This document shows, piece by piece, positions 26,612 to 35,915 of a stretch of 64,000 nucleotides of DNA (positions within the stretch are counted from its first letter, which is position 1; every line of letters starts with the position of its first letter). The position numbers and the translations under genes are program-made. The stretch lies in NCBI RefSeq assembly GCF_900016645.1, contig NZ_CDGJ01000068.1. The stretch is one strand, 5' to 3'. The notes under the pieces were generated by a model. It saw only the letters and a program-made list of their open reading frames with translations. It searched no databases and had not been told where the DNA came from. Origin of the DNA: Acididesulfobacillus acetoxydans (lineage in GTDB: Bacteria; Bacillota; Desulfitobacteriia; Desulfitobacteriales; Desulfitobacteriaceae).

Positions 26612-27181
26612 ATTTCCACCTCCCAAAAAAACAAATGAGGAAAGCTCATTCCTGCACCCACTTCAAGATATGAAACAGGTTCTCTCATTATGTTTCTGTC
26701 CGTAAAGCGATAGCTGCGGTAGAACCATCATAGGATATATTCATTGTGGGAATATTGACGGGATATGACCTGGGTGATAATCTCTGTTTGGATAAGACAA
26801 TTTTCGGGGATGAAATATTTATGACAGAAGATTAGATTTCGAAGCGCTGCGCCTCTGTCAAGGCAGCGGAAAGTCGCTGGACTTGTGAAAGAGAGATTAT
26901 TCGCTTGTACAGATATTTCACAGAGCTGCTTGTACCGATATGTAATCTCACAGGGCGATGGGCTCAATGTGGGGTTAAGGCAGTGGGATTTGTGAAAGAG
27001 TCCTCAAGTTCTTGGCTGGGTGTAGCGTGTATATCGCCGGTAAAGAAAGGAGTGGAGGGGAAGGCGGTGCCGAGGAAGGATTCCGGAATACACCGAATAG
27101 ACAGAATACATACGCCATTAATCCTGACAAAATGATCCGGCCATTGGTAATGACGATGTTTTATTGGAAGAGGTGAAGAAA
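26612..27181. other. Intergenic, about 570 bp, with short repeats
   Basis: TTGTGAAAGAG occurs near 26883 and again near 26989. GCTTGTAC-N-GATAT occurs twice between 26902 and 26945. This could be a regulatory region of the MFS gene downstream; no gene or known RNA is recognisable. Confidence 0.35.
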
Positions 27182-28630
27182 ATGGGTGAGAACATCCCGC
27201 TGCGTAAAAGAGAAAACTATCACTGGTTTGTGGTGGGAACAGTATGTATAGGTGCTTTTATGGCGGCCCTGGACGCCAGCATTATTAATGTTGCCATGCC
27301 GACCATGAGTCAAGGTTTTTCCGTGGGCATGGATAAAGTAGAATGGGTCTCTATCGCTTACCTTTTGACTTTAACATCCCTCCTTACCCTTTTGGGCAGT
27401 TTGTCCGACAGGCTGGGCAGAAAGTTCTTTTATACCATAGGTTTCGGTATTTTCGGGCTGGGCTCGGGTTTGTGCGGCATAGCGGGAGCGATACCGATTC
27501 TCATTGCCGCCCGCGTTCTGCAAGCGATTGGCGCGGCTATGCTGCAAGCCAACTCCGTCGCCATCATTACCTCGGCCGTTCCGCCGACCAGCCGAGGGAA
27601 AGCCATTGGCATTCAGGGTTCGGCCCAAGCCATTGGTCTGTCCATCGGACCGACGGTCGGAGGCCTCATGATAGCGAATTTCAGCTGGCGCTTTATTTTT
27701 TACGTGAACATTCCGGTCGCTATTGCGGGCACTGTTATTGCCGCTTTCATCTTGCCGAGGGATAAGCCCAACCCGCATTCCAGCCGCTTCGATTATTGGG
27801 GTGCCATCTTCCTGACCCCGGCCTTGATTCTCCTGGTGCTGATTTTTAAGGACGGGTATAAAGTCGGCTGGCTCTCGCCCATGATTCTGCTTGAGTTCCT
27901 GGCCACGGCGATGTTTCTGGTACTGTTCGTCATACGCGAGAAAAAATGCCAGAGCCCGATGATCAGTCTAAGCCTTTTCAAAATCAAAGCTTTTACAAGC
28001 GGGAATATCTCCGGCCTCCTGTCCTATTCCCTGATGTTTGGGATCATTTTCCTTATGCCGTTTTACCTGGATTGGATTTTGAAACTGCCGCCTTTCTATG
28101 TCGGGCTGATTCTGACAGTCGTGTCTGTCTCCATGTTTATCATGTCCCCCATTTCCGGGGCGATCGCCGATCGCATCGGCACCCGGATTCTGACCAGTGC
28201 GGGTATGATAGTCGCCTCAATGGGTGCCGGCGTTTTGATTTTCCTGGGGCGGAGAACCTCTGTTTTTATTGACCTGGCGGGATTGATCATGGTCGGAGTC
28301 GGCATGGGATTATTTACTCCTCCCAACAACAGTTCTGTGATGGGCAGCGCGCCGCCGGAACACGTCGGGGTGGCCGGAGGTATCCTGAACATGTCGAGAT
28401 CTTTAGGTATGAGCATGGGGGTAGCCATCGCGGGAACCCTGTACAACAGCGATTTCCACAGTTTTCATCTCATCAAGCATACTTTGGTCAGGGCCCGGAT
28501 CCTTGCCTTTCATTTAGGCTTCGAAGGAATGGCGGCTATGGGCATTATCGCCGCTTTGATCTGCATCTTTGTTTACAGCCGCACCAAGCCCAACAAGCTG
28601 TCGCCGGATCAATACGTTTCATTCCACTGA
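27182..28630 (+). CDS. MFS multidrug exporter, EmrB/QacA (DHA2) family
   Basis: 482 aa with about 14 hydrophobic helices. The DHA2 signatures include FMAALDASIINVAMPTM in helix 1, GSLSDRLGRKFFY between helices 2 and 3, and the motif C region GPTVGGLMI. It would export drugs or organic compounds by proton antiport in the membrane. ATG 27182 has AGAGGTGA 6 nt upstream; TTG 27164 is a weaker alternative. No regulator is adjacent. Confidence 0.88.
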   Translation: MGENIPLRKRENYHWFVVGTVCIGAFMAALDASIINVAMPTMSQGFSVGMDKVEWVSIAYLLTLTSLLTLLGSLSDRLGRKFFYTIGFGIFGLGSGLCGIAGAIPILIAARVLQAIGAAMLQANSVAIITSAVPPTSRGKAIGIQGSAQAIGLSIGPTVGGLMIANFSWRFIFYVNIPVAIAGTVIAAFILPRDKPNPHSSRFDYWGAIFLTPALILLVLIFKDGYKVGWLSPMILLEFLATAMFLVLFVIREKKCQSPMISLSLFKIKAFTSGNISGLLSYSLMFGIIFLMPFYLDWILKLPPFYVGLILTVVSVSMFIMSPISGAIADRIGTRILTSAGMIVASMGAGVLIFLGRRTSVFIDLAGLIMVGVGMGLFTPPNNSSVMGSAPPEHVGVAGGILNMSRSLGMSMGVAIAGTLYNSDFHSFHLIKHTLVRARILAFHLGFEGMAAMGIIAALICIFVYSRTKPNKLSPDQYVSFH

Positions 28631-28778
28631 GTTGTCCTTGAGTTATCCTAGTTTCATAATATGAATGATTTTAGGGCTAACAGGTTTCACACCATTAGGG
28701 TTGTACCGTATGACTGACGTTTGTTGCACAGTATGGATGAAGTTGCCAGGCTAAGTCTGGGGAAAGAAGGTGCTGAAC

Positions 28779-29327
28779 ATGAGTGATCCAAATTTCAATG
28801 TACTTCTCTATTCGGACGGGTCACTGCATTCCTTTTCGGCGGCGGTTTATACGGCCAGGCTAATGCAAAATATGCCCTATATGCATTTGACCGTCGTTCA
28901 GGTGCAAGAACACGTGCTCGGTTCAGAATATCGGTGGATCGACACGTGGCCCATCAGTCCCAATTCGGCCTGGATGAAAAAGATTCTTGAAGAAGCTGAC
29001 GAAGAGACAAAAAAGGAGTATTCAGACATCCTCAAGAAAACCCAAGCCGTCTTTCTCAAGAAGGGATTGGAAATAAACTATCAGATGTTGATTGCCAAAG
29101 CGACGATTTCGGAAACGGCGGATGCCATCATCGACTATGCGGTGAAGAATTCGTTCAACCTGATCATTATGGGTACCCGAGGCTTGACAGACCTTAAAGG
29201 ATTGATCTTTGGCAGTGTGGCTCATACCATGCTCAATAGGTCCCCGATACCAGTTCTGCTGATCAAGAAATTGCCTCAGGAGCTAATTGACACTTATGAA
29301 CGTGCAGCCGGAATTGGAAATGGCTGA
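28779..29327 (+). CDS. Universal stress protein (UspA family)
   Basis: 182 aa. A Rossmann-like Usp fold: N-terminal strand NVLLYSDGSLHS, and the ATP-binding motif MGTRGLTDLKGLIFGSVAH near residue 130-150 fits G-2x-G-9x-G(S/T), so it should bind ATP. UspA proteins support stress survival; the exact role is unknown. The start ATG has AAGAAGGTG 7 nt upstream. Confidence 0.9.
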   Translation: MSDPNFNVLLYSDGSLHSFSAAVYTARLMQNMPYMHLTVVQVQEHVLGSEYRWIDTWPISPNSAWMKKILEEADEETKKEYSDILKKTQAVFLKKGLEINYQMLIAKATISETADAIIDYAVKNSFNLIIMGTRGLTDLKGLIFGSVAHTMLNRSPIPVLLIKKLPQELIDTYERAAGIGNG

Positions 29328-29405
29328 GTGAATAGGGCGCTAAAGGCCTTGACACCCAATTGCCGGCTGCTCGTTACGAGTGCACCGTCCGGAAGTGTAC
29401 CGAAA

Positions 29406-29449
29406 GGAAAACCGTCCGGCGAGGTTTGATCCTCGTCGGGCGGTTTTCC
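29406..29449. terminator. Bidirectional terminator between uspA and the ABC permease
   Basis: GGAAAACCG-T-CCG-G-CGAGG pairs with CCTCG-T-CGG-G-CGGTTTTCC. A-rich and T-rich flanks on both arms suit termination of both convergent genes. Confidence 0.8.
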
Positions 29450-29464
29450 CTGCTTGTTCGGCAA

Positions 29465-31144
29465 TCAGCGGCTGCCGCGGGTTTGAAGTTTCTGAACGAT
29501 GAAATGGAGGAGGAGGGTAAGCAACACGACCGTGATCGCCATGGCCATGCCGCTGGACAAATCCCCCTGATCAAACTGCTGGAAGATGTAGGTAGAAACG
29601 GTTTGCAGGCCGGGCGGGCTCACTAGCATGGGAGCGACCAAATCACGCACGCCGATGGAAAAGACCGTGATCCAGCCGGCTAAGACAGAAGGGAATAAGA
29701 GCGGCAGTACAATACGCTGTGCTACGCGCCAGGGGGGCAGGTGATGTACGAGTCCCGCTTCCCACAAGGACGAAGACAGATTGTTTAAGGCACCCGTGGT
29801 GTATGTGACCGCATAAGGCAGAAAGAGAACGACATAGCAGGCGACCAGCATGGCAGGTGTGTTGTAGAGAGTCCATTTCAGCCAGGGGGCGTTCCAAAAG
29901 AGAATCATTCCGATCACAATCAGGACATCCGGAACAGCGTAAGGCAGAATCACCAGAAGTCCGAGATATTGGGTCCAAGCGGAGGCGAAGAAACGGGTCA
30001 CACCGGCTATGATGAGCCCAAGGAGGGTGCAGATGCCGGCCGCAGTGAAGGCTAATTCGAAACTGGTGACTAAAGCCTGCAAAGCGCTGGAACCCAGCTC
30101 CAGCAAGGCGGTATAATGACTCAGAGTCAGGTTGCTCAGGAGAAAGCCGTTTCCCTCGATTCTCAGCAGGGAAGTGATCAAGACGGACCCGTAGGGGATG
30201 CCCAGGGCGAGAACCAGAGTGAGTCCGGCATAAATAGAGGCGATGACCGCCCAAGGCCGTTTTGTCTCTGGTTCGGGCGAGGATGATTGGCCGCTGATCA
30301 AGGTGTAGTTTTTTCTTTTCTGATAAAGGTTATTGACAAACCAGACGACAAAGCTCATTCCCAAGAGAGGGAGGGACAATTGAGCGGCCCGGGCAAAACT
30401 TACTGGCCAAGTAGAAATGTTTTGATAGATGGCGGTGGTCAAGACGGGGTAATGGATGAGGCTGCCGAAAACGAGAGGCGTGCCGAATTCCCCGATGGCC
30501 TTGATGAAGACCAGAACACCAGTGGCCAGTAAAGGTTTTGTCAGCAGGGGCAGCCAGATGCGAATGAAGCGAATACGGGGGGGTATGCCGCCGGTTCGCG
30601 CCGCCTCTTCCAGCCGCCCGCCGGCCGCGGACAGGGTCTGCTTTAAAGCGAGATATACTAAGGGAAATAAGTGGAGGCTCATAATCAGGCTCAGGCCCCA
30701 AACAGAGAAGAAAAAAGGTTCCAGATGCGAGGCGAAGGGCAGAAAGCCTTCCAGATAACCATGGGGCTGCAGAAAGAGAATCCAGCCTATGGACGAAATG
30801 TAAGGAGGAGTCATAAAGGGGATCAAAAAGATAACGTCGAAATAAGGCGAGTTCAAGAGAAGGTTCTTGCGGGTGGCCAAGGCCAGGGGCAGAGCGACAA
30901 GGCTGGAGAAGAAGACCACGCTCAGCCCCAGCAGGGCGGAGTGTAAAGCCGCGGTCAGGGCGGTGCCCGACAAGATAGCGTGAACGCCGGCCGGCAAAGG
31001 GAATTCGAAAGCGCGGAGCAAAATCATGAGCACCGGGGAAGCGTAGAAAAATGTGAGCGCGGGTGCCAAGATGAGCGGAATCAGATATTTTTGCCGCCGC
31101 GCCGGTACGGTGCGGAGCGCGGTCAGGCCGCGTGCTTCACTCAT
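29465..31144 (-). CDS. Fused two-domain ABC permease (iron/thiamine FbpB/ThiP type)
   Basis: 559 aa from ATG 31144, 11 nt after the upstream gene's stop; a longer start at 31201 would overlap it. Twelve hydrophobic helices fall into two binding-protein-dependent permease domains, each with an EAA loop (EEAARTGGIPPRIRFIRI and WEAGLVHHLPPWRVAQRIVL). This architecture is typical of Fe(III), thiamine and phosphonate importers. The linked binding protein is disrupted and no ATPase gene is nearby, so the system may be dead or borrow partners. Confidence 0.85.
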   Translation of the reverse strand: MSEARGLTALRTVPARRQKYLIPLILAPALTFFYASPVLMILLRAFEFPLPAGVHAILSGTALTAALHSALLGLSVVFFSSLVALPLALATRKNLLLNSPYFDVIFLIPFMTPPYISSIGWILFLQPHGYLEGFLPFASHLEPFFFSVWGLSLIMSLHLFPLVYLALKQTLSAAGGRLEEAARTGGIPPRIRFIRIWLPLLTKPLLATGVLVFIKAIGEFGTPLVFGSLIHYPVLTTAIYQNISTWPVSFARAAQLSLPLLGMSFVVWFVNNLYQKRKNYTLISGQSSSPEPETKRPWAVIASIYAGLTLVLALGIPYGSVLITSLLRIEGNGFLLSNLTLSHYTALLELGSSALQALVTSFELAFTAAGICTLLGLIIAGVTRFFASAWTQYLGLLVILPYAVPDVLIVIGMILFWNAPWLKWTLYNTPAMLVACYVVLFLPYAVTYTTGALNNLSSSLWEAGLVHHLPPWRVAQRIVLPLLFPSVLAGWITVFSIGVRDLVAPMLVSPPGLQTVSTYIFQQFDQGDLSSGMAMAITVVLLTLLLHFIVQKLQTRGSR

Positions 31145-31154
31145 TGCTTGCCCA

Positions 31155-31990
31155 TCATTGGCCGAGGATACTGTCCGCTTGGTGGATGACATTCTTTTCA
31201 TCGGAGGTCAAGGCTTTCCAGTCGACTTGGAATTGTTTGATCTCATCCAGAGCGGCCCTTTTGGAACCGACCGATATGTCTTTCCTGCCGGGAAGAAGAT
31301 AGGCATTGACGACATCCTGTTGCCCTTCGCTCGAAAGGAGAAAATCTACGTATTTTTTGGCCGCGGTCAGGTTTTTGGCTGATTTCAAGATCATGACCGG
31401 CCGGGGATTAACCACCGTGCCACTGGAGGGATAGACGATATCGATGGGCTCGCCTTTGGCCTTGTCGGCGTAAGCCATGTAATCGACCCCAGCCAAAACC
31501 ATACTTTTGGCGCCCGTTAAAACCTGATTGAGGGATTCCGCGTTGGCCCCCTGGACAATCGCACCGTTGGCTTTTAACGCTTTGAAGAAGTCCCAAGAGT
31601 TTTGGTGATTTTGCAGGTAAGCCCCGGTAAAATCCAGCGCCGAACCGGATTGGGCAGGGTCCGGCATAACCACTTTGTTCTTGAAGGCCGGAGCTAAGGC
31701 GTCTTGCCAATCCCTGGGAGGTGTCTTAATTTCCTTGGTGTTGTAAGTTATGCCCAAGGCAGAGGCACTGTAAGCAAAATAATTATAATCTGGGTCGAAC
31801 TAAATCAGTTGGCCGGAGTTCTTCGGCTTGTTGGGGAGGGTCATCCCTTGCTCTTTCAACCCCTCAGCGGCAGACCAATCAGCCAGAATTACCACATCGG
31901 CTTGGGGGTTGCTTTTCTCCGCTTGCGGGCGGACGGAAGATTTCACGCTTGGATAATAGCAGGCAGACGTAAAACGGCTGTTATCGAAAG
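31155..31990 (-). pseudogene. Disrupted Fe(III)-type extracellular binding protein
   Basis: The 3' part (31155-31757) encodes ~200 residues of a SBP_bac_6-like protein (LGITYNTKEIK, MPDPAQSGSALDF, NPRPVMILKSAKN). It continues upstream in the same frame (ADWSAAEGLKEQGMTLPN...), but a TAG at 31800-31802 interrupts it. The signal peptide and roughly the first 50-60 residues are missing, replaced by unrelated sequence near the divergent HD-domain gene. It was part of an operon with the permease downstream. Confidence 0.8.
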
Positions 31991-31999
31991 GTAAACCGG

Positions 32000-32704
32000 G
32001 TGTTAAGTTTTTCAAAGAAGGTGGAACTTACGAACACTCCCACGGATGAGACTGAGGGCCGCCCTGCGGATCAGCCCCTGGGCAGTTCTACGGATAAGGT
32101 TATAGGCGTACCCTCTGCGGCTGAAGCCAGACTCTTATTAGCAGAAGCCGAAAGGTTAAACCCGGGACGTTGGGTGCAACACTCCATCGTCACCGCTGAG
32201 GCGGCGCACAACATAGCCTGCCATCACCGTGAACTTGATCCGGAGACTGCCTACGTCTTCGGATGTCTGCACGATATTGGCAGGCGTACAGGGATATCTC
32301 ATTTGCGTCATACGATCGACGGTTACGAGTTTCTGAGCGCAAAGGGTTACGAAGGGTGCGCCGGGATATGTCTTACGCACTCTTTCCCTTTGCCTGACCT
32401 GGAATCTTATTCGGGCAACAAAGACTGTACGGCGGATGAGCTCGTGTTTATTCAAGCTTACATCACGGGGATTCACTACACCCTGTATGATCAACTGATT
32501 CAGCTCTGTGATTCTCTGGCTGCGCCCAGGGGTTTCTGTCTGCTGGAGAAACGGATGGTAGATGTGGCTATGCGCTATGGGGTCAATGAGTCGACCGTGC
32601 CGAAATGGGAGGCGGTTTTCGCCATCAAGCAGAAATTTGAGGCTAGCCTGGGCTGCTCCGTCTACGAAGTGCTTCCGGGTATAGGTGAAACGACTTTCCT
32701 GTGA
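32000..32704 (+). CDS. HD-domain phosphohydrolase-like protein
   Basis: 234 aa. An HD fold is visible: WVQHSIVTAEAAHNIA, then the metal-binding doublet in FGCLHDIGRRTG, and a later His in TIDGYEFL/CLTHSFP. HD proteins hydrolyse phosphate esters of nucleotides or signalling molecules; the substrate here is unknown. The N-terminal ~40 residues are polar and unconserved-looking. GTG 32000 has AAAGG upstream. The gene starts on top of the decayed end of the binding-protein pseudogene, so it may lie at a rearrangement joint. Confidence 0.75.
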   Translation: MLSFSKKVELTNTPTDETEGRPADQPLGSSTDKVIGVPSAAEARLLLAEAERLNPGRWVQHSIVTAEAAHNIACHHRELDPETAYVFGCLHDIGRRTGISHLRHTIDGYEFLSAKGYEGCAGICLTHSFPLPDLESYSGNKDCTADELVFIQAYITGIHYTLYDQLIQLCDSLAAPRGFCLLEKRMVDVAMRYGVNESTVPKWEAVFAIKQKFEASLGCSVYEVLPGIGETTFL

Positions 32705-32745
32705 GTCTCTCTTCCGCAACCGGCTCTCATTTCCAACAGGGCGGT

Positions 32746-33522
32746 TCAAGCCGCCATTTTCTTCAAAGACCTTATAGCCCACCAGAATGTGACAAGGGCC
32801 AGGAGGACGACGATGATGAACCCCTTGATGACGTCTCCGTTGTGGATGTTCCCGGCGAACAGGGCACGGGAAGCAGTGACGGCGTAAGAAAAAGGGTTGA
32901 TCTTCGCCAAGTCTCGCAACCAGAGGGGAGCCAAGGCAAGAGGCAGCATGATGCCTGACAGTAGGGATACCGGCAGAGCAATCGTGTTCAGGGTGGAAGC
33001 AAGAGTATCTTCAGACTTGAAGATAAGGGCGAAGGCGTAGGACATGGAGGCCATGGCAATGGCAATCAAGGCGTAGAGCAACAGGGAGAGCAAAAACCCG
33101 CCTAAGTTGACGCCTAAGCCGAAAGGGAGCGCACAGACCGTAATCAAGATACACTGGACCAGAAGCACGACCACATCTTTTAGGAGCCTGCCCAGGAGAA
33201 TGGCCGATCTATGGGCCGGGGTGACCAGAAACCGCTCAATGACCCCGGTGCGGATCTCGTCAACCAGACCAAACCCGACAAAGGCGGAGCCGAACAGGGC
33301 CAGCATGACTAACAGCCCCGGGATAAACACCTGTACGGTCTTGCCGGCGGGTAAACCGGGTACGCCTCCTAAACTTTTCAAGAGCGGCATGAAGAGAAAC
33401 AGGTACAAGAGGGGCTGGAACAGGTTGAGAAAGACCCAGATGGGATTGCGCAAGGTGTGCTGCATACTCCTTCTAAACATCAAGCCGGTGTCGCGGAGTG
33501 TTTTCATCTTACCCATGAACAT
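32746..33522 (-). CDS. ABC-2 permease, DrrB-like
   Basis: 258 aa with six hydrophobic helices and the ABC-2 C-terminal pattern (LPVSLLSGIMLPLALAPLW, ALFAGN). DrrB-type permeases pair with a DrrA ATPase to export drugs or lipids. The gene overlaps the ATPase by 14 nt and is translationally coupled. GAGAGG lies just upstream of ATG 33522; later in-frame ATGs at 33516 and 33507 are possible. Confidence 0.88.
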   Translation of the reverse strand: MFMGKMKTLRDTGLMFRRSMQHTLRNPIWVFLNLFQPLLYLFLFMPLLKSLGGVPGLPAGKTVQVFIPGLLVMLALFGSAFVGFGLVDEIRTGVIERFLVTPAHRSAILLGRLLKDVVVLLVQCILITVCALPFGLGVNLGGFLLSLLLYALIAIAMASMSYAFALIFKSEDTLASTLNTIALPVSLLSGIMLPLALAPLWLRDLAKINPFSYAVTASRALFAGNIHNGDVIKGFIIVVLLALVTFWWAIRSLKKMAA

Positions 33523-34492
33523 GATCCTCTCTCAATGAACGACCCGTGTGTTTAAGGAAGACATCATCCAAACTGGGTTTGGCCAAAGAGATGCTTTGCA
33601 CCGGTAAATGCCGCGTATCCAGCAGGCGCAGGAGAGCGGGCAGCACCTGTTCCCCCTGGCTCAAACGAAGATGGAGAAAATGGTCTTCCGCTTGGGTTTT
33701 CTCCGCTGGGGATTTCTCCGCCAGCAGTGCTTGGGCCTGCCGAGCGGTTTGCTCGCTCGCAAAGCCGAACACCAAGGAATCGGCGCCGATATCGTCTTTC
33801 AGTTGAGTCGGTGCGCCTGAGGCCACGATTTCTCCATTATCGATAATAGCTATGGTATCGCAGAGCTTATCCGCCTCATCCAAATAATGCGTGGTGAGGA
33901 GGACCGTGATGCCTTCGTCGCGCAGGTGCCGGATTTCTTTCCACAAGTAAGCTCTGCTTTGGGGATCGAGACCGACTGTGGGCTCGTCGAGCAGTAAGAC
34001 GTCCGGATGGTGAATCATGCCCAGAGCCAAATCCAGGCGGCGGCGCTGACCGCCGGAATAGCTGAGAGCCCGCCGCTCGGCAAAGGAACTCATCTGAAAG
34101 CGGTCGATGAATTCCAGGGCCCGCTTTGTGGCCGTGACTTCGTCCAGACCGTAGAGCCGAGCTTGCAAGACCAGGTTTTCCAGTCCGGTGGAGAGAGAAT
34201 CCGTTCCGCCGGACTGACTGACATAGCCGATGCACCGGCGTATGTCCTGTTGCTGTGTGCAGAGATCATAGCTGTTGATCCGGGCTTCGCCCGCGCTGGG
34301 CAAAAGCAAGGTCGCCAGCATTTTCTGGGTGGTCGATTTGCCGGCGCCATTGGGACCAAGGAAGCCGAAGATTTCCCCTTTGCCAATCTCCAAATCAATC
34401 CCTTTGACCGCTTCGACTAATTGTTTCTTGCCTTTGGCTTTGGTAATAAAGCTTTTGCGCAGTTTTTTTGTCTCGATGATCGAATTAGACAC
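33509..34492 (-). CDS. ABC ATPase, DrrA-like
   Basis: 327 aa. Walker A is GFLGPNGAGKSTTQK, the signature is ALSYSGGQRRRLDLALG, Walker B is VLLLDEPTVGLDPQSR, and the switch His lies in LLTTHYLDEAD. The DrrA-type C-terminal extension (~85 residues after residue 240) is present. It powers the DrrB permease downstream. With the EXLDI gene upstream it forms a three-gene minus-strand cluster. Confidence 0.92.
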   Translation of the reverse strand: MSNSIIETKKLRKSFITKAKGKKQLVEAVKGIDLEIGKGEIFGFLGPNGAGKSTTQKMLATLLLPSAGEARINSYDLCTQQQDIRRCIGYVSQSGGTDSLSTGLENLVLQARLYGLDEVTATKRALEFIDRFQMSSFAERRALSYSGGQRRRLDLALGMIHHPDVLLLDEPTVGLDPQSRAYLWKEIRHLRDEGITVLLTTHYLDEADKLCDTIAIIDNGEIVASGAPTQLKDDIGADSLVFGFASEQTARQAQALLAEKSPAEKTQAEDHFLHLRLSQGEQVLPALLRLLDTRHLPVQSISLAKPSLDDVFLKHTGRSLREDHVHG

Positions 34493-34708
34493 AAGATGCC
34501 TCCCTCATGCGGATTTTTAAGCGTGGGTTGTTTGTCCACTGAGGCCAAGCGGCCAACGCGGATGTCGTTGGCGTGATGCCGTAGGGCTTCGGCTGCGCTT
34601 TCCGTAAAAAGCATTGGCCTGAAGTATATCATAGCCTTTTGCCTGACGAATCACGGGCGTTGGGTTCACGTGAACTGGAACGGCCTTCGAGGCTAACTCT
34701 CGGGTTTT

Positions 34709-35335
34709 CTAAATGTCCAGGTCTTCTATCGGGTCGTCGCGTAAGGCTTGACGGGTCGCCTGATACAACTCTTCCGGAACGTGTTCCCCGACTTCTTCGA
34801 GAGAGGCATAAATCTCCAGACGGTGTTCCGCTTGCTCAGACCAATCCTGCCAATCCTTCATTTTGGGATACTCCTTCATGGTGTACTCATCCGAGCGCGG
34901 TTTAGCTTGCGGATGGTCTTGTTTCCAGGCTTTCCACCATTCTCCCCAGTTCGCGGACTGCCTGTCCCAATCCCAGTCCCAGTTTTTCCAGTCCGAGCCG
35001 TCCGAGTACCACCACTTGGGATGGCTCGTGATTGAGACGGCAAAGGCCCCTTTAGCTGTTTGGTAAATTTTGTACCACAGTTGTTTTTTTGCGGCGTCGT
35101 CGGCGACATGCCCTTTGGCCAGCAATTTGCCCCAAAATCTCTTGCGGGTGATGGCGACTTTTCCCACCTTGACGATAATCTCTTCTAACCCTTTGGCCCT
35201 AGCTTCCGCATTTTCAACATAACGGCGCAGCGCTCCGGCAATGGTAGCGGACAGATTTTCACCGGCGAGTTCCTGGGCTCGCTCGAAAATCGGTAAATCA
35301 CCGTCGGAGACATAAATGGTTTTGTTTGGCATCAT
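34709..35335 (-). CDS. EXLDI-family protein with Trp-rich middle
   Basis: 208 aa from ATG 35335 with an ideal AAGGAGGT site 6 nt upstream (a second ATG follows at 35332). The N terminus KTIYVSDGDLPIFERAQELA is RHH-like and opens the EXLDI family; the protein ends in the defining EDLDI. The middle (KWWYSDGSDWKNWDWDWDR and following) is very Trp-rich. Family members sit beside DrrAB-type transporters in actinobacteria and Firmicutes, as here. They may regulate or assist the transporter; the function is not established. Confidence 0.85.
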   Translation of the reverse strand: MMPNKTIYVSDGDLPIFERAQELAGENLSATIAGALRRYVENAEARAKGLEEIIVKVGKVAITRKRFWGKLLAKGHVADDAAKKQLWYKIYQTAKGAFAVSITSHPKWWYSDGSDWKNWDWDWDRQSANWGEWWKAWKQDHPQAKPRSDEYTMKEYPKMKDWQDWSEQAEHRLEIYASLEEVGEHVPEELYQATRQALRDDPIEDLDI

Positions 35336-35713
35336 CAATTGACCTCCTTGAGTGCAAGGGGTAAGTGGTCTTACGTGCGAAGAGGCGGACAAGGCGAACT
35401 GACTTTCCTTGGCATATGATAACATAGTATACGTATAGAATCAAGCGCCGGCGAACATTTTTTCCGACGCGGGCGTTGTATGCGCAGAGGTGCGGGGCCT
35501 GCCTCTTCCTTCAGGGTGATTTTGCTCAGCGGTACAGCACGGAGGCTCACGAGAAGTACAAACACGTTTGTCGGGGCCCGGTCATGACCAAGAGGCTTAG
35601 CCGCCTGCCTCTGGCTTTGGCCGGCTTTAGCCAGGGGGGAGATTCAGAATTGTTCGCCTGTCAGCAGTCACCCTTAGTTTTGTAAGCTGGGCCGCTGCCG
35701 TTAAGAGGCAATG
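35336..35713. other. Intergenic region upstream of the EXLDI gene
   Basis: A TATACGTATAGAATC-like AT-rich stretch near 35427-35440 could be the EXLDI promoter. The remainder up to the repeat array at 35714 shows no supported gene. Confidence 0.35.
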
Positions 35714-35806
35714 CGGAGTGTAGAGTACGGAGGTGTAGAGTACGGAGGTGTAGAGTACGGAGGTGTAGGGTACGGAGGTGTAGGGTACGGAGTATTGTGT
35801 ACGGAG
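35714..35806. repeat. 15-bp tandem repeat array
   Basis: GTGTAGAGTACGGAG (or the GTGTAGGGTACGGAG variant) is repeated about five to six times head to tail, the last copy degenerate. It is intergenic, between the EXLDI and deacetylase genes. Confidence 0.9.
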
Positions 35807-35915
35807 AAAGCAGGCTGGGATTGCGGGAGAATTCCGAGAACGGCAACCTGAGGGTCGAGGATGAGCGAGCGTAAGGGCAGAGCGAGCCTAGAGACTGAAT
35901 CAGAGCGGTTGGCTC

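Noticed and set aside
31800..31802. Pyrrolysine read-through of the in-frame TAG
   Set aside because: The gene has also lost its signal peptide and N terminus, so decay explains the stop better.
35714..35806. CRISPR array
   Set aside because: 15-bp units are contiguous with no spacers and no cas genes nearby.
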